Assembly: GCA_963745945.1 (NCBI GenBank)
Contig: CAVUZG010000004.1
Span: 1,116,001-1,180,000 of the forward strand
Reading direction: 5' to 3'
Origin: DATFVA01 sp963745945
Lineage (GTDB): Bacteria > Bacteroidota > Ignavibacteria > Ignavibacteriales > Ignavibacteriaceae
Length of the DNA: 64,000 nucleotides
Positions 28,755 to 38,685 of this stretch are shown here, piece after piece. Within the stretch, counting starts at the first letter, position 1, and each line of letters opens with the position of its first letter. A program made the position numbers and the translations under genes. The notes under the pieces are model-generated. The model worked only from the letters and a program-made list of their open reading frames with translations, ran no database searches and was not told the origin of the DNA.

Positions 28755-29669
28755 ATGACTGATTGGATATTCAAAACCATAGGAATTTCACACACTGTAC
28801 AGTTAGAAATTTTTATTTCTGTTACAATTATTCTCGCTTTCTGGCTAATCAGAGAATTACTGGTAAAGTTTTTCATAAACAAAATTGAAGATGTAAGCCA
28901 GAGATACCAGTGGAGAAAAATTTCATTGTATATCTCTGTATTCATCGTCATTCTTTTTCTATTAAGTACCTGGCTGGGCTTTATAGGTTCTTTAGGAACA
29001 TTTCTTGGTTTGGTTTCAGCAGGTATAGCAATCGCACTAAAAGATCCTATCGTAAATATCGTTGGCTGGTTTTTTATTTTGGTCAGACAGCCATTTAAAG
29101 TCGGAGACAGAATACAAATCGGAGATAATTCCGGGGATGTGATTGATGTACGTATTTTCCAGTTCTCCCTGATAGAAATAGGCAACTGGGTTGACGCTGA
29201 CCAGAGTACAGGAAGAGTAATTCATATTCCCAATGGAATTGTATTTACGCAGCCGCAGTTTAATTATACAGCAGGATTTGTTCACATCTGGCATGAAATT
29301 CCTATACTAGTAACATTTGAAAGTGACTGGAAGAAAGCAAAAAAGATATTGTCTGAAATCGTTGACAAACATGCAATGCATATCAGCGAAGAAGCGGCGA
29401 AACAAATTAAATCCGCTGCAAAAAAGTATCTTATTTTTTATTCAAAACTTACTCCAATTGTCTATACTACAATTAAGGACAGTGGCGTTTTACTTACTAT
29501 GCGTTTTTTGTGTGAACCAAGGCAAAGACGCTCAACAGAAGAAGTAATTTTGGAAGAAGTACTTGACGAGTTTAACGAGTGCAGTGATATAGATTTTGCA
29601 TATCCAACAACACGTTTTTACAATAATGTTGGGGAAGGTAAAGAAGGAACTAAACCAAAGGAAGAATAA
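28755..29669 (+). CDS. Mechanosensitive ion channel (MscS family)
   Basis: 304 residues. Three or four membrane helices lie near 17-35, 55-75 and 78-105; the pore-lining helix is GTFLGLVSAGIAIALKDPIVN, followed by the MscS beta-domain signature RQPFKVGDRIQIGDNSGDVIDV and IHIPNGIVFTQPQFNYT. The C-terminal alpha/beta domain ends with a charged tail. Such channels relieve turgor on hypo-osmotic shock. A GGAG-containing stretch precedes the ATG. It converges on the ammonia-lyase gene. Confidence 0.93.
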   Translation: MTDWIFKTIGISHTVQLEIFISVTIILAFWLIRELLVKFFINKIEDVSQRYQWRKISLYISVFIVILFLLSTWLGFIGSLGTFLGLVSAGIAIALKDPIVNIVGWFFILVRQPFKVGDRIQIGDNSGDVIDVRIFQFSLIEIGNWVDADQSTGRVIHIPNGIVFTQPQFNYTAGFVHIWHEIPILVTFESDWKKAKKILSEIVDKHAMHISEEAAKQIKSAAKKYLIFYSKLTPIVYTTIKDSGVLLTMRFLCEPRQRRSTEEVILEEVLDEFNECSDIDFAYPTTRFYNNVGEGKEGTKPKEE

Positions 29670-29727
29670 TTCGCTTCCATCGAAAATCAAATGTTATTTG
29701 TATTTATTTTTCTCCCGGACCCAGTGA

Positions 29728-31251
29728 TTATTGTAAACTTCCAACTTCTTTTTCAACTTCCTCCAATATCTCACATGATTTAACAACTTCCTTCATCTTT
29801 GTATGATCAGGATAAAGCGGGCGGTCAACATCAAGATGATCGACATATTTCCTTACAATCTCCTTCGCCTTTGCCACACCTTTTCCGGTTTTATGTTCAC
29901 GGAAATCGAGTGCCTGTGCAGCAGCCATAAATTCAATTCCCAGAACACCATTAGCATTATCAATTATCTGGGCGTTTTTAATCGATGTATTCATTCCCAT
30001 AGAAACAAAATCCTCCTGATCAGCCGCAGCCGGAATAGATTGTATTGAAGCGGGAGCTGATAATATTCTTTGTTCAACAATTAATGAGTCGGCTGTGTAC
30101 TGGCTTAACATCATTCCAGAATACATCCCCGCACCTTTCGTAAGAAACGAAGGTAAACCAACACTTAATGCTGGATTCAGCAGCCTGTTAAGTCTGCGTT
30201 CCGAAAGCACAGAAATCATTGTAACCGAAGCACCAACAAAATCCATAGGTAATGAAACCGGTGTTCCCTGGAAATTTGCACCTGTAAGAGTCAGGTTATC
30301 TTCGGGAATAAAAATCGGGTTGTCACCTACTCCGTTCAGTTCAATTTCCACCTGCGATTTTGCATAAGCAACTACATCATGCGCAGCACCAATAACCTGC
30401 GGAGTTGAGCGCATTGAATAGGCATCCTGAACTTTACTTTTAATTTTTCCTGTCTGAAGATCGCTTCCGGTAATACATTTCATAATTGAATTAGCACTGC
30501 GTACCGCACCTGAAAAACCACGGAGCTTGTGCAGTCTTTCATCATATGGTTTTAAATTTGCCAGCAATGCTTCTAGAGACATTGAAGCCGCTATTTCAGC
30601 CTGCTTCAGCCACCTGTTAATATCATAAAGATGAATAGCACCCATTGCTGTTAGTAAGTTTGATCCATTTATTACCGCTAGTCCGTCGCGTGCCTGCAAG
30701 CCGGGAACGTTTATTCCTGCTTTTTCAAATGCGGCTTTGCCGGTAAGTCTTTCTCCATTGTAATAAGCTTCTCCTTCACCCATCATTAAAAGCGCGACCT
30801 GCGACATTGGAGCCAAATCTCCGCAAGCACCGACTGAACCTTTCTGACAGACAACAGGAGTTACACCTTTATTCAGCATTTCAACAAGAGTTAAAGTAAT
30901 TTCGGGTCTGCATGCAGAATTGCCATGAGCGTGCACATTTATTCTTCCTGCAATCGCTCCGCGAACATATTCAATCGGTGCAGGATCACCTATTCCCGCG
31001 GAGTGATTATAAATTAAATATTTCTGAAATTCTTTTACCTGGTCATCATTTAAAGCTATTTCTGAAAATTCACCTATACCTGTATTGGTGCCGTACATTA
31101 TTTCACGTGCCTGAAGTTTATCCTCGAGCATTTTGCGGCATACTTTTATTTTTTCAAGTGAATCAGGATGAAGTTCTACTTTCTCATTATAACGCGCAAT
31201 GGCAACAAGTTTTTCTGTTGTAAGTCCGGCTCCATTTAATACTATCGACAT
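29728..31251 (-). CDS. hutH: Histidine ammonia-lyase family enzyme with Ala-Cys-Gly MIO motif
   Basis: 507 residues, the HAL/PAL/TAL fold. The cofactor loop reads GSVGACGDLAPM: residues 142-144 are Ala-Cys-Gly (Cys codon TGC at 30823-30825) instead of the usual Ala-Ser-Gly that cyclises to MIO. Other signatures fit a histidine lyase: YGTNTGIGE (catalytic Tyr53), NHSAG (substrate His83), YSMRSTPQVIGA and QEDFVSMG. HAL forms urocanate from histidine. No hutU, hutI or hutG is nearby, so an aromatic-acid or beta-amino-acid role is also possible. It is separated by 90 bp from HflX. Confidence 0.85.
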   Translation of the reverse strand: MSIVLNGAGLTTEKLVAIARYNEKVELHPDSLEKIKVCRKMLEDKLQAREIMYGTNTGIGEFSEIALNDDQVKEFQKYLIYNHSAGIGDPAPIEYVRGAIAGRINVHAHGNSACRPEITLTLVEMLNKGVTPVVCQKGSVGACGDLAPMSQVALLMMGEGEAYYNGERLTGKAAFEKAGINVPGLQARDGLAVINGSNLLTAMGAIHLYDINRWLKQAEIAASMSLEALLANLKPYDERLHKLRGFSGAVRSANSIMKCITGSDLQTGKIKSKVQDAYSMRSTPQVIGAAHDVVAYAKSQVEIELNGVGDNPIFIPEDNLTLTGANFQGTPVSLPMDFVGASVTMISVLSERRLNRLLNPALSVGLPSFLTKGAGMYSGMMLSQYTADSLIVEQRILSAPASIQSIPAAADQEDFVSMGMNTSIKNAQIIDNANGVLGIEFMAAAQALDFREHKTGKGVAKAKEIVRKYVDHLDVDRPLYPDHTKMKEVVKSCEILEEVEKEVGSLQ

Positions 31252-31341
31252 CAGAGTTCTCCCTAAGTTGAATAAAAGATGTTTACAAATTTAAGAATTA
31301 AGTGCGAGAAATAAGAAGTAAAAAGAGGGATAAATATAAAC

Positions 31342-32607
31342 TTAAACTTCAGAAATTATCTTCTTTATTTTCTCAGAATTTTCCCTGTTTGTTCTGTAGG
31401 TAATGTGAATAGTTTCATCATCATATTCGGTTGATAAAACTTCCGCAAGTGTGTGAATCTGAGCAGCTTTTTTTGATTCATTCAACTTAAGATCAATATT
31501 CCCTTCTACGTATGCCGATTCAGTAATTTCAGTAAGTTTAGATTTTAATTCAGAGATGTTAATTCCTCTCTGTGCAGAAATAATTACGCTATCCGGATAC
31601 TTATTTTTAACATATGAAATTTTGTTTTTATCGGTTAAAGAATCAACTTTATTAAATACTTTGATTTGCATTTTTTTATCACTCTGAAGATCTGTCAGAG
31701 TCTGTTCCACAACAGCAACCTGATCTTCAAAATAAGGATGGGTCATATCAATTACCTGAAGAATTATCTGTGCATCTCTTACTTCGTTAAGAGTACTTTT
31801 AAAGGATGCCACAAGATGAGGAGGAAGTTTGCGAATAAATCCAACCGTATCTGATAAAAGCAGTTTCTGTTTCTTACCGAAATCAAGATTGCGTGTGGTT
31901 GAATCAAGTGTGGCAAAGAGTTTGTCTTCTGCAAATACTTCTGAGTTTGTAAGCAGATTAAACAGTGTTGATTTACCAACATTAGTGTATCCAACCAGAG
32001 TAATTCTTATTAAATCTTTTCTCTGCTGACTTTGAGTCTTTCTCTGCTTTTCAATTCTTTTTAATTTTTCTTTAAGGTGGCTTATCCTGTCTCTTATAAT
32101 TCTTCTGTCAGTTTCTATCTGTGTTTCACCGGGTCCCTTTGTTCCAATACCACCATATTGCTTTGAAAGGTGAGTCCATGCTCTTGTTAAACGGGGAAGC
32201 ATATATTGCAACTGTGCAAGCTCAACCTGAGTTTTTGCCTCATTGGTTTTTGCACGCGACGCAAATATATCAAGTATAAGTCCGCTGCGATCTATAATTT
32301 TTTTGTCAACAAGTTTTTCCAGGTTTCTTACCTGTACGGGGGACAAATCGTCATCAAAAATCACGAGGTCTATTTCATTTTGTTCAACAAGAAATGCCAG
32401 TTCCTCAGCTTTACCTTTACCAATGTAGAATGCAGAATCCATTGCCGGACGATCCTGAATCAGTTTCATTATAGCTTCTGCACCTGCAGTTAATGCAAGT
32501 TCTTCAAGTTCTGCAAGATGTTCTTCCACCATTGCTCTGCTGGTATTCTTCGTATCTAAAGCAACCAGTATGGCTCTTTCAGTACCGTTTTGTCTTATTT
32601 CTTCCAT
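31342..32607 (-). CDS. hflX: GTPase HflX
   Basis: 421 residues. The HflX-specific N-terminal domain covers 1-175 and includes VIFDDDLSPVQVRNLEK and GPGETQIETDRR. The G domain follows: G1 GYTNVGKSTLFN near 210, G3 DTVGFIRKLPPHLVASF and G4 NKVDS. HflX binds ribosomes and splits stalled or heat-damaged 70S particles. Translation begins at ATG 32607. The lyase gene lies 90 bp downstream and the BatA-like gene ends 56 bp upstream, so it may belong to a longer minus-strand transcript. Confidence 0.96.
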   Translation of the reverse strand: MEEIRQNGTERAILVALDTKNTSRAMVEEHLAELEELALTAGAEAIMKLIQDRPAMDSAFYIGKGKAEELAFLVEQNEIDLVIFDDDLSPVQVRNLEKLVDKKIIDRSGLILDIFASRAKTNEAKTQVELAQLQYMLPRLTRAWTHLSKQYGGIGTKGPGETQIETDRRIIRDRISHLKEKLKRIEKQRKTQSQQRKDLIRITLVGYTNVGKSTLFNLLTNSEVFAEDKLFATLDSTTRNLDFGKKQKLLLSDTVGFIRKLPPHLVASFKSTLNEVRDAQIILQVIDMTHPYFEDQVAVVEQTLTDLQSDKKMQIKVFNKVDSLTDKNKISYVKNKYPDSVIISAQRGINISELKSKLTEITESAYVEGNIDLKLNESKKAAQIHTLAEVLSTEYDDETIHITYRTNRENSEKIKKIISEV

Positions 32608-32663
32608 TTTTCTTTCATGTATACAAAAACAAATAATAGTTTTTTAAAGTTATCAGAGAGAAA

Positions 32664-34768
32664 TTAACCAACAGTTACCATATCTTTCTTTGCACTTCTT
32701 CCAACCGCCATTTCTACTAAAGCAGTTATTAAAGCAGCAATTAAAAACAATCTCCATAATTCAGAACCGAATCTTGATTGCATGACTATTTGTGATGGAT
32801 TTTCATTTTTTGATATTGAAATGTGCCTTCCCTTAAAATGAATACCTTCGAGATACTTATTAAAGTCTTCTTCACTCAGATATTTTATTACAGATTCTTC
32901 GGGATTAGTATTAACCGAAATATCATCAACAATTTTTTCTCCCGAATAAAATTTATAATTGCCGGTTAAATCTGTCTTATTATATGTAATGAAATTAAGA
33001 CTGCCAGACTTTTCAAGATTTATAAACTCTTCTGTTTTATCGGGTCTCTCAACTTTTATTTGCGGTAAAGCTATATCAGATAAAGAAATTAATACAGGTT
33101 TTCCGGCAAGATACTCATTTTCAGGTCTGTCTTTGGAAGCAAGATAAAATACTGATTTAAGAAACATAGGAGCAAAAATATTTTTTAACGGGAAGTTGCT
33201 CCAGCTTAAAACAGGAGAAGTATTTAATATCAGAACTTTTCCTTTCCCGATTTTATAATCACCCAGAAAAGAAGTGCCGTCGGTCAGGCTTATAATAGTA
33301 ACTCCTTTGCCTTCAGAAAATAATTTTAAATGATAATAAATTTCCGGTGAATCAAGTTTCTTTTTGTCTGTCTGAGAAAAAATATTTTGAAATATCGGAT
33401 GCTCAAATTCTATCTTATCAAATGAAACTGCGTTATTAGTCTGGCTAAGACTCCCTGCAACTCCAACCGGATTTGGTAAATTTAGTGCTGAAGTTATGCT
33501 GCTGAATCCGGAAAAATCGCTTTTCCCGCCAGGCATAAGGAACAGACCGCCTCCGTTTTCAACGTAAGCTTTCAATCGTTCAGTATTAATTACATTACCG
33601 GAGGCGTCAATAATAATAACACCAAATTGTGAAAGATCGAAGGAAGAAATCTGGTCAATATTTTTTTCAATTATTTTAATTGTTCCTGTTTCACCTGTCA
33701 GGCTTAATGCAGTTTTGATGAAACTTATATCATTTTCATCATCGTAAAAAATTCCAACAGGGATTTTATCAGGAATGTAGAAATTCGCATACCTCCTGTT
33801 ATCCTGAAGAATATCATCATCTTCCAGCTCAGCCACAGCATCGGTATACCCGGTTGTTTTAGCTACAGATTCCATTGGTATAACTTTGCTTTCTCCCGGT
33901 GCCAGAGAAATACTCTGCTGTGCGCTTCTTTCTCCATTAACAAAAAGGGAAACAACTGTGTTATCTGCCGACTGATCAGAATAATTAGTAACTGTTGCAT
34001 TGAAACTTATAGGTTTATCTTTTTCAAAAATCTGTGTGTTCACTTCCAGGTTTTCAATACCAAGATTATAAATATCCTTACCTGAATAATTAAAGGTGTA
34101 AAGCTTAACTTTATCATTTAACAGCTTACTGAGATCAGGAAGAGATTTCTCTTCACTAAGTCTTCCCTTTTGAAAATCGGAAAGAAGATAAATTTCCTTG
34201 TTGAAATTTTTGGATTTGCCGAGTATTTCCGCAGCTCTTATTAAAGAATGATTCAAAGTACCACTCGAATAGGAAACTGCTGCATCTTTAAGCTGTTTAG
34301 AAAATTCATCAAGATTTAACGTTGGCTTTATTTTTTCATTTCCCTGGTCTGATACAAGTACAAGAGCTGCCTCATCACCTTCCTGTAGATTTTGCGATAA
34401 TTCTGATATTGCCTGCTTTGCCTGGTTAAAATAAGATCCATTTGCATCAACGGCCGACATACTATAAGTATTATCTAGAATGAAAACAGCTGTAGTCTTA
34501 GCCGCGGATGTTGTTCCTCCGAGTGCGAATCCTTTTAAAGTGGGACGTGCAAATGCAGTTACAAGAAAAAGAATTATCAACACACGCAGTGCAAGGAGGA
34601 GCCATTGCTTTAGTTTTAGCTTCCTTATTTTATTTTTCTGCAGTTCTTTTAAAAAGAAAGCGTACTGAATTCAATCTTCTTTAACTTTTTAAGGTTCAAA
34701 AGATGAATGAGCACAGGGATTGAAGCTGCTAATAAGCCGAAAAGTACGGCAGGATTTAGAAATATCAT
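32664..34768 (-). CDS. BatA-like membrane protein with von Willebrand factor A domain, frameshifted near N-terminus
   Basis: The true start is ATG 34766-34768 (MIFLNPAVLFGLLAASIPVL), the standard BatA N-terminal membrane segment. This frame stops at TAA 34649-34651; the following frame reads FFLKELQKNKIRKLKLKQWL and runs to 32664. One extra T in the minus-strand TTT (plus AAA, 34657-34659) restores FSTLFFLKELQKN and a 701-residue protein. The VWA domain begins at TAVFILDNTYSMSA, a DxTxS variant of the MIDAS metal site. A glutamine-amidotransferase-like segment (YVENGGGLFLMPGG) lies in the middle and a final membrane helix near the end. Homologues accompany MoxR, DUF58 and DUF4159 genes; the function is unknown. 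Confidence 0.86.
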
Positions 34769-34835
34769 TTGTTAAAAAATATAGGTGTAAGTGAACAAAT
34801 TCAATATAAGTAAAAGTGCATCAATCATATAATAA

Positions 34836-34863
34836 AAAAGGGAACGGATATCCGTTCCCTTCA
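34836..34863 (-). terminator. Rho-independent terminator of the aconitase gene
   Basis: A perfect palindrome (GGGAACGGAT / ATCCGTTCCC, 34840-34859) extended by flanking A-T pairs is followed on the minus strand by six T residues. It begins about 20 bp after the aconitase stop. Confidence 0.85.
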
Positions 34864-34882
34864 CAATCTAAAATATTTTATT

Positions 34883-37144
34883 CTATTTATTCATCTCTGC
34901 AATAAGATTTAATGCACTTCCTGCTTTGAACCACTTTATCTGCGCATCATTCATCGTCTGGTTAAGCATAATCTCATCTGAAGAACCATCACTGTGTTTG
35001 ATTATCATGGTGAGCGGTTTATCAGGTGCCAGATCCTTTAACCCCATTATACTAACCTTATCATCTTCTTTAAATTTGTCATAATCAGATGGATTAGCAA
35101 AAGTAAGCGGAAGCATTCCCTGTTTCTTCAGGTTTGTTTCGTGAATTCTTGCAAAACTTTTTACTATTATTGCTCTGCCGCCGAGAAACCTTGGTTCCAT
35201 TGCTGCGTGTTCGCGACTTGAACCTTCACCGTAGTTTTCATCACCGACAACAACCCAGTTTACTCCTTTGGCTTTATACTCTCGGGCAACTTCAGGAACT
35301 GATTTATATTCACCTGTAAAAATATTTTTAACCTTTCCTGCATCACCTGTGTAAGCATTTATTGCACCGATGAACATATTGTTAGAAATATTATCGAGAT
35401 GTCCCCTGAATCTCAACCAGGGACCTGCCATTGAAATATGATCCGTTGTGCATTTTCCTTTTGCTTTTAAAAGCACGGGCATATCTTCAAGATCCTTTCC
35501 ATCCCATGGTTTAAAAGGTTTAAGAAGCTGGAGTCTTTCGCTATCGGGCTTTACTTTAACCTCAATTGATGATCCGTCTTTTGCTGGAGCAATAAAACCT
35601 TTCTCATCCCGCAAAAATCCTTTAGGAGGTAATTCTTCACCGGATGGAGGATCAAGCATTACGCTTTCACCTTTTTCATTTACCAGTTTATCAGTTAATG
35701 GATTAAAAGATAAACTACCGGCAATAGCCAATGCCGTAGTCAGTTCAGGACTTGCAACAAATGCAAGTGTCTCCGGATTACCATCATTCCGTTTTGCAAA
35801 ATTTCTATTAAATGAAGTTACAATAGTATTTTTTTCACCGGTTTTTATGTCCATTCTTTTCCACATTCCGATACAAGGCCCACACGCATTGGCCAAAATT
35901 AAACCTCCGAAATCACTTAGAGTTTTTAACTGTCCATCTCTTTCTATAGTTGCTCTTACTTGTTCTGAACCGGGAGTAATAGTGAATTGTGATTTGGTTT
36001 TTAGTCCTTTTGTCATTGCCTGTTTTGCAATACTTGCAGAACGATCAATATCTTCATAGCTAGAATTAGTGCAGCTTCCGATTAGTGCAACAGAAATTTT
36101 ATCGGGATAATTTTGTTCTTTTACTGCTTCCTTCATTTTAGAGATAGGCCATGCTTTATCAGGAGTAAAAGGACCATTCAAATGGGGTTCAAGTTCACTT
36201 AGATTAATTTCAACCACCTGGTCAAAATATTTTTCAGGATTTTTAAGCACTTCTTCATCAGCCGTAAGTATGTCAGCAAGACCTTCAGCAAGGGCAGTTA
36301 CATCAGCACGATCAGTTATTCTTAAATAAGCAGCCATTTTTTCATCAAACGGAAAAACAGAAGTGGTTGCACCAATTTCCGCTCCCATATTACAAATCGT
36401 TCCTTTACCAGTACAAGATATGCCTGTGGCTCCTTCACCGAAATATTCAACAATGGCTCCGGTTCCACCTTTAACTGTAAGTATTCCCGCCAGTTTAAGA
36501 ATAATGTCTTTAGCTGAAGTCCAGCCATTCATTTTACCGGTTAGTTTTACGCCAATAATTTTTGGCCATTTCAATTCCCATGGCATACCTGCCATAACAT
36601 CAACAGCATCTGCCCCACCTACTCCAATTGCAACCATTCCAAGTCCGCCTGCATTTGGTGTGTGTGAATCAGTTCCGATCATCATTCCGCCGGGGAAAGC
36701 ATAATTTTCTAAAATTACCTGGTGAATAATTCCGGCACCGGGTTTCCAGAAACCAATCCCATATTTCTGAGAGATACTCTCAAGAAAATCGTATACCTCT
36801 TTATTTTCTTCAGTTGCTCTCAGTAAATCATCTTTTGCTCCAATCTGAGCCTGGATCAGGTGATCGCAGTGAACTGTGGAGGGAACAGCCGTTGTTTTTC
36901 TTCCGGCTGACATAAACTGGAGAAGAGCCATCTGGGCGGTAGCATCCTGCATTGCAACACGGTCGGGAGATAGTTCAGCGTAATCCTTCCCTCTGCTTAA
37001 TTCTTTGTTCGTGGAATTCCAAAGATGGGAATAGAGTATTTTTTCGGTATAAGTAAGAGGTCTGTTAAGAATTTTTCTTGCAGCTTCAACTTTTTTTCTG
37101 TACTCCGAATAAACTTCCTTGATCATTTCAATATTTGCAGCCAT
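34883..37144 (-). CDS. acn: Aconitate hydratase (mitochondrial-type)
   Basis: 753-residue TCA-cycle enzyme interconverting citrate and isocitrate through a [4Fe-4S] cluster. Cluster ligands are Cys358 (ALIGSCTNSS), Cys421 and Cys424 (NACGPCIGMW), the same numbering as mitochondrial aconitase. Active-site blocks GTDSHTPNAGGLGM, GKGTICNMGAEIGATT and YGEGSSREHAAMEPR are intact. This is the mitochondrial-like form, not AcnA/IRP or AcnB. It is monocistronic, with its own terminator, and diverges from a sigma-54 regulator across 173 bp. Confidence 0.96.
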   Translation of the reverse strand: MAANIEMIKEVYSEYRKKVEAARKILNRPLTYTEKILYSHLWNSTNKELSRGKDYAELSPDRVAMQDATAQMALLQFMSAGRKTTAVPSTVHCDHLIQAQIGAKDDLLRATEENKEVYDFLESISQKYGIGFWKPGAGIIHQVILENYAFPGGMMIGTDSHTPNAGGLGMVAIGVGGADAVDVMAGMPWELKWPKIIGVKLTGKMNGWTSAKDIILKLAGILTVKGGTGAIVEYFGEGATGISCTGKGTICNMGAEIGATTSVFPFDEKMAAYLRITDRADVTALAEGLADILTADEEVLKNPEKYFDQVVEINLSELEPHLNGPFTPDKAWPISKMKEAVKEQNYPDKISVALIGSCTNSSYEDIDRSASIAKQAMTKGLKTKSQFTITPGSEQVRATIERDGQLKTLSDFGGLILANACGPCIGMWKRMDIKTGEKNTIVTSFNRNFAKRNDGNPETLAFVASPELTTALAIAGSLSFNPLTDKLVNEKGESVMLDPPSGEELPPKGFLRDEKGFIAPAKDGSSIEVKVKPDSERLQLLKPFKPWDGKDLEDMPVLLKAKGKCTTDHISMAGPWLRFRGHLDNISNNMFIGAINAYTGDAGKVKNIFTGEYKSVPEVAREYKAKGVNWVVVGDENYGEGSSREHAAMEPRFLGGRAIIVKSFARIHETNLKKQGMLPLTFANPSDYDKFKEDDKVSIMGLKDLAPDKPLTMIIKHSDGSSDEIMLNQTMNDAQIKWFKAGSALNLIAEMNK

Positions 37145-37317
37145 TGTAAACCTTTTATTCTTTAATTTGTAAAACTAACTTGTAAAAATACAAAAATCGT
37201 AAATAATATTCCCGGTGCTTACGATGGCATAGAATTGGTTATATTCTTACTGAATTTGATTTCAAATTAGGCTAAGTTAGTACCGGTTTATATTTCCAAT
37301 TAGAAAAAGGAGTCCAT

Positions 37318-38685
37318 TTGAAGAACGCTTCAATATTAATTGTTGATGACGAAAAAAATTACCTTGAGTTAATGAAGTCTCTTCTTCAGGAGGAAGGATA
37401 TCAGAATATTACCATTGAATGGAATCCTCTTAATGTGGAAAGTATTCTGAACAATAACACGATTGATATTGTTCTGCTTGACGTATATATGCCGGGTTTA
37501 AATGGACTAGAACTTCTCGAAAACCTGATACCTCAACATCCTCAAATTTCTTTTATAATGATTACCGGGGTTGATGATGTTCAGATAGCGTTAAAAGCAG
37601 TGAAGCTTGGAGCCTATGAATTTATAACCAAACCGCCGGATATAGATCGTTTATCACTAACTATAAAGCGGGCGCTTGAGCAAAAGTTACTGGAAAAAGA
37701 GAGAGATACTTTAAGAGGATCAGGTGATAAATCAGGAGTAGCAAAAGAAAAGTTTAAAGAGATTATTACTGAATCCCCATCCATATTAAAAGTTTTTGAA
37801 CTGATTGAAATTTTCGCTCCGACAAATGAAACAGTATTGATAACAGGTGAAACAGGAACCGGTAAGGATTTAATTGCAAAAAAAATTCATCAGTTATCAC
37901 CAAGAAGAGATAAACCACTTGTAACAGTTAACCTTGCTTCTATCTCACCAACCCTTTTTGAAAGCGAGCTATTCGGGCACGAACGTGGCTCTTTTACCGG
38001 CGCTACAAATGAAAGATTGGGATATTTTGAAGCTGCCAACGGCGGAACAATTTTTCTCGATGAAATAGGAGAAATGCCAAAGGAACTTCAGGGTAAATTA
38101 CTCAGAGCTATTCAGTACAATGAAATATACAGGATAGGCAGCACTAAACCATTAAAACTAGATATCAGAATTATTACTGCAACTAATAAAAATCTGCTTG
38201 AAGCAGTTAATGAAAAAGAATTCCGGGCAGATCTTTATTACAGACTGAACCGCGGATATATTAAACTTCCTCCGCTCAGAGAGAGGGGCGAAGATATAAT
38301 TATACTTTCAAAATATTTTCTTGATGCTGGAAACAAGACTTATAATAAAAAAGCAAAAGGATTCAGTACTAAAGTTTTAAACAAACTAATGTCGTATTCA
38401 TTTCCGGGTAATATCAGAGAACTTGAAAATCTTGTGTTAAATTCTGTCGCAAAAACAAGAGACAATGAATTAATAACTGAAATTGATATACCGGATGTTG
38501 TGAGTGAAATAGCTCTTACAGCACCCACCGAAAATAATCTTATAACTATTGATGAAGCTGTTAAAATTCATATCTCCAAGGTAATGCAGTATACAAACGG
38601 CAACATTCAAAGAGCCGCGTTAGTTCTTGGTGTGAGTGAGAGGACACTTCAAAGGAGGCTTCAAAAAATCAGGCAGGAAGGCTGA
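37318..38685 (+). CDS. Sigma-54-dependent response regulator (NtrC family), TTG start
   Basis: 455 residues: receiver with Asp55 (IVLLDVYMPG), AAA+ ATPase with Walker A GETGTGKDL, the sigma-54 loop GSFTGA, Walker B GTIFLDEIGE, and a Fis-type DNA-binding tail (AALVLGVSERTLQRRLQKIR). The start is TTG at 37318-37320, chosen because an AAAAAGGAG site sits a few bases before it and the receiver fold begins at once (NASILIVDDE). No histidine kinase is adjacent, so it is an orphan. It is the first gene upstream of the pilin-like cassettes and shares their direction, which makes those a candidate target. Confidence 0.93.
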   Translation: MKNASILIVDDEKNYLELMKSLLQEEGYQNITIEWNPLNVESILNNNTIDIVLLDVYMPGLNGLELLENLIPQHPQISFIMITGVDDVQIALKAVKLGAYEFITKPPDIDRLSLTIKRALEQKLLEKERDTLRGSGDKSGVAKEKFKEIITESPSILKVFELIEIFAPTNETVLITGETGTGKDLIAKKIHQLSPRRDKPLVTVNLASISPTLFESELFGHERGSFTGATNERLGYFEAANGGTIFLDEIGEMPKELQGKLLRAIQYNEIYRIGSTKPLKLDIRIITATNKNLLEAVNEKEFRADLYYRLNRGYIKLPPLRERGEDIIILSKYFLDAGNKTYNKKAKGFSTKVLNKLMSYSFPGNIRELENLVLNSVAKTRDNELITEIDIPDVVSEIALTAPTENNLITIDEAVKIHISKVMQYTNGNIQRAALVLGVSERTLQRRLQKIRQEG

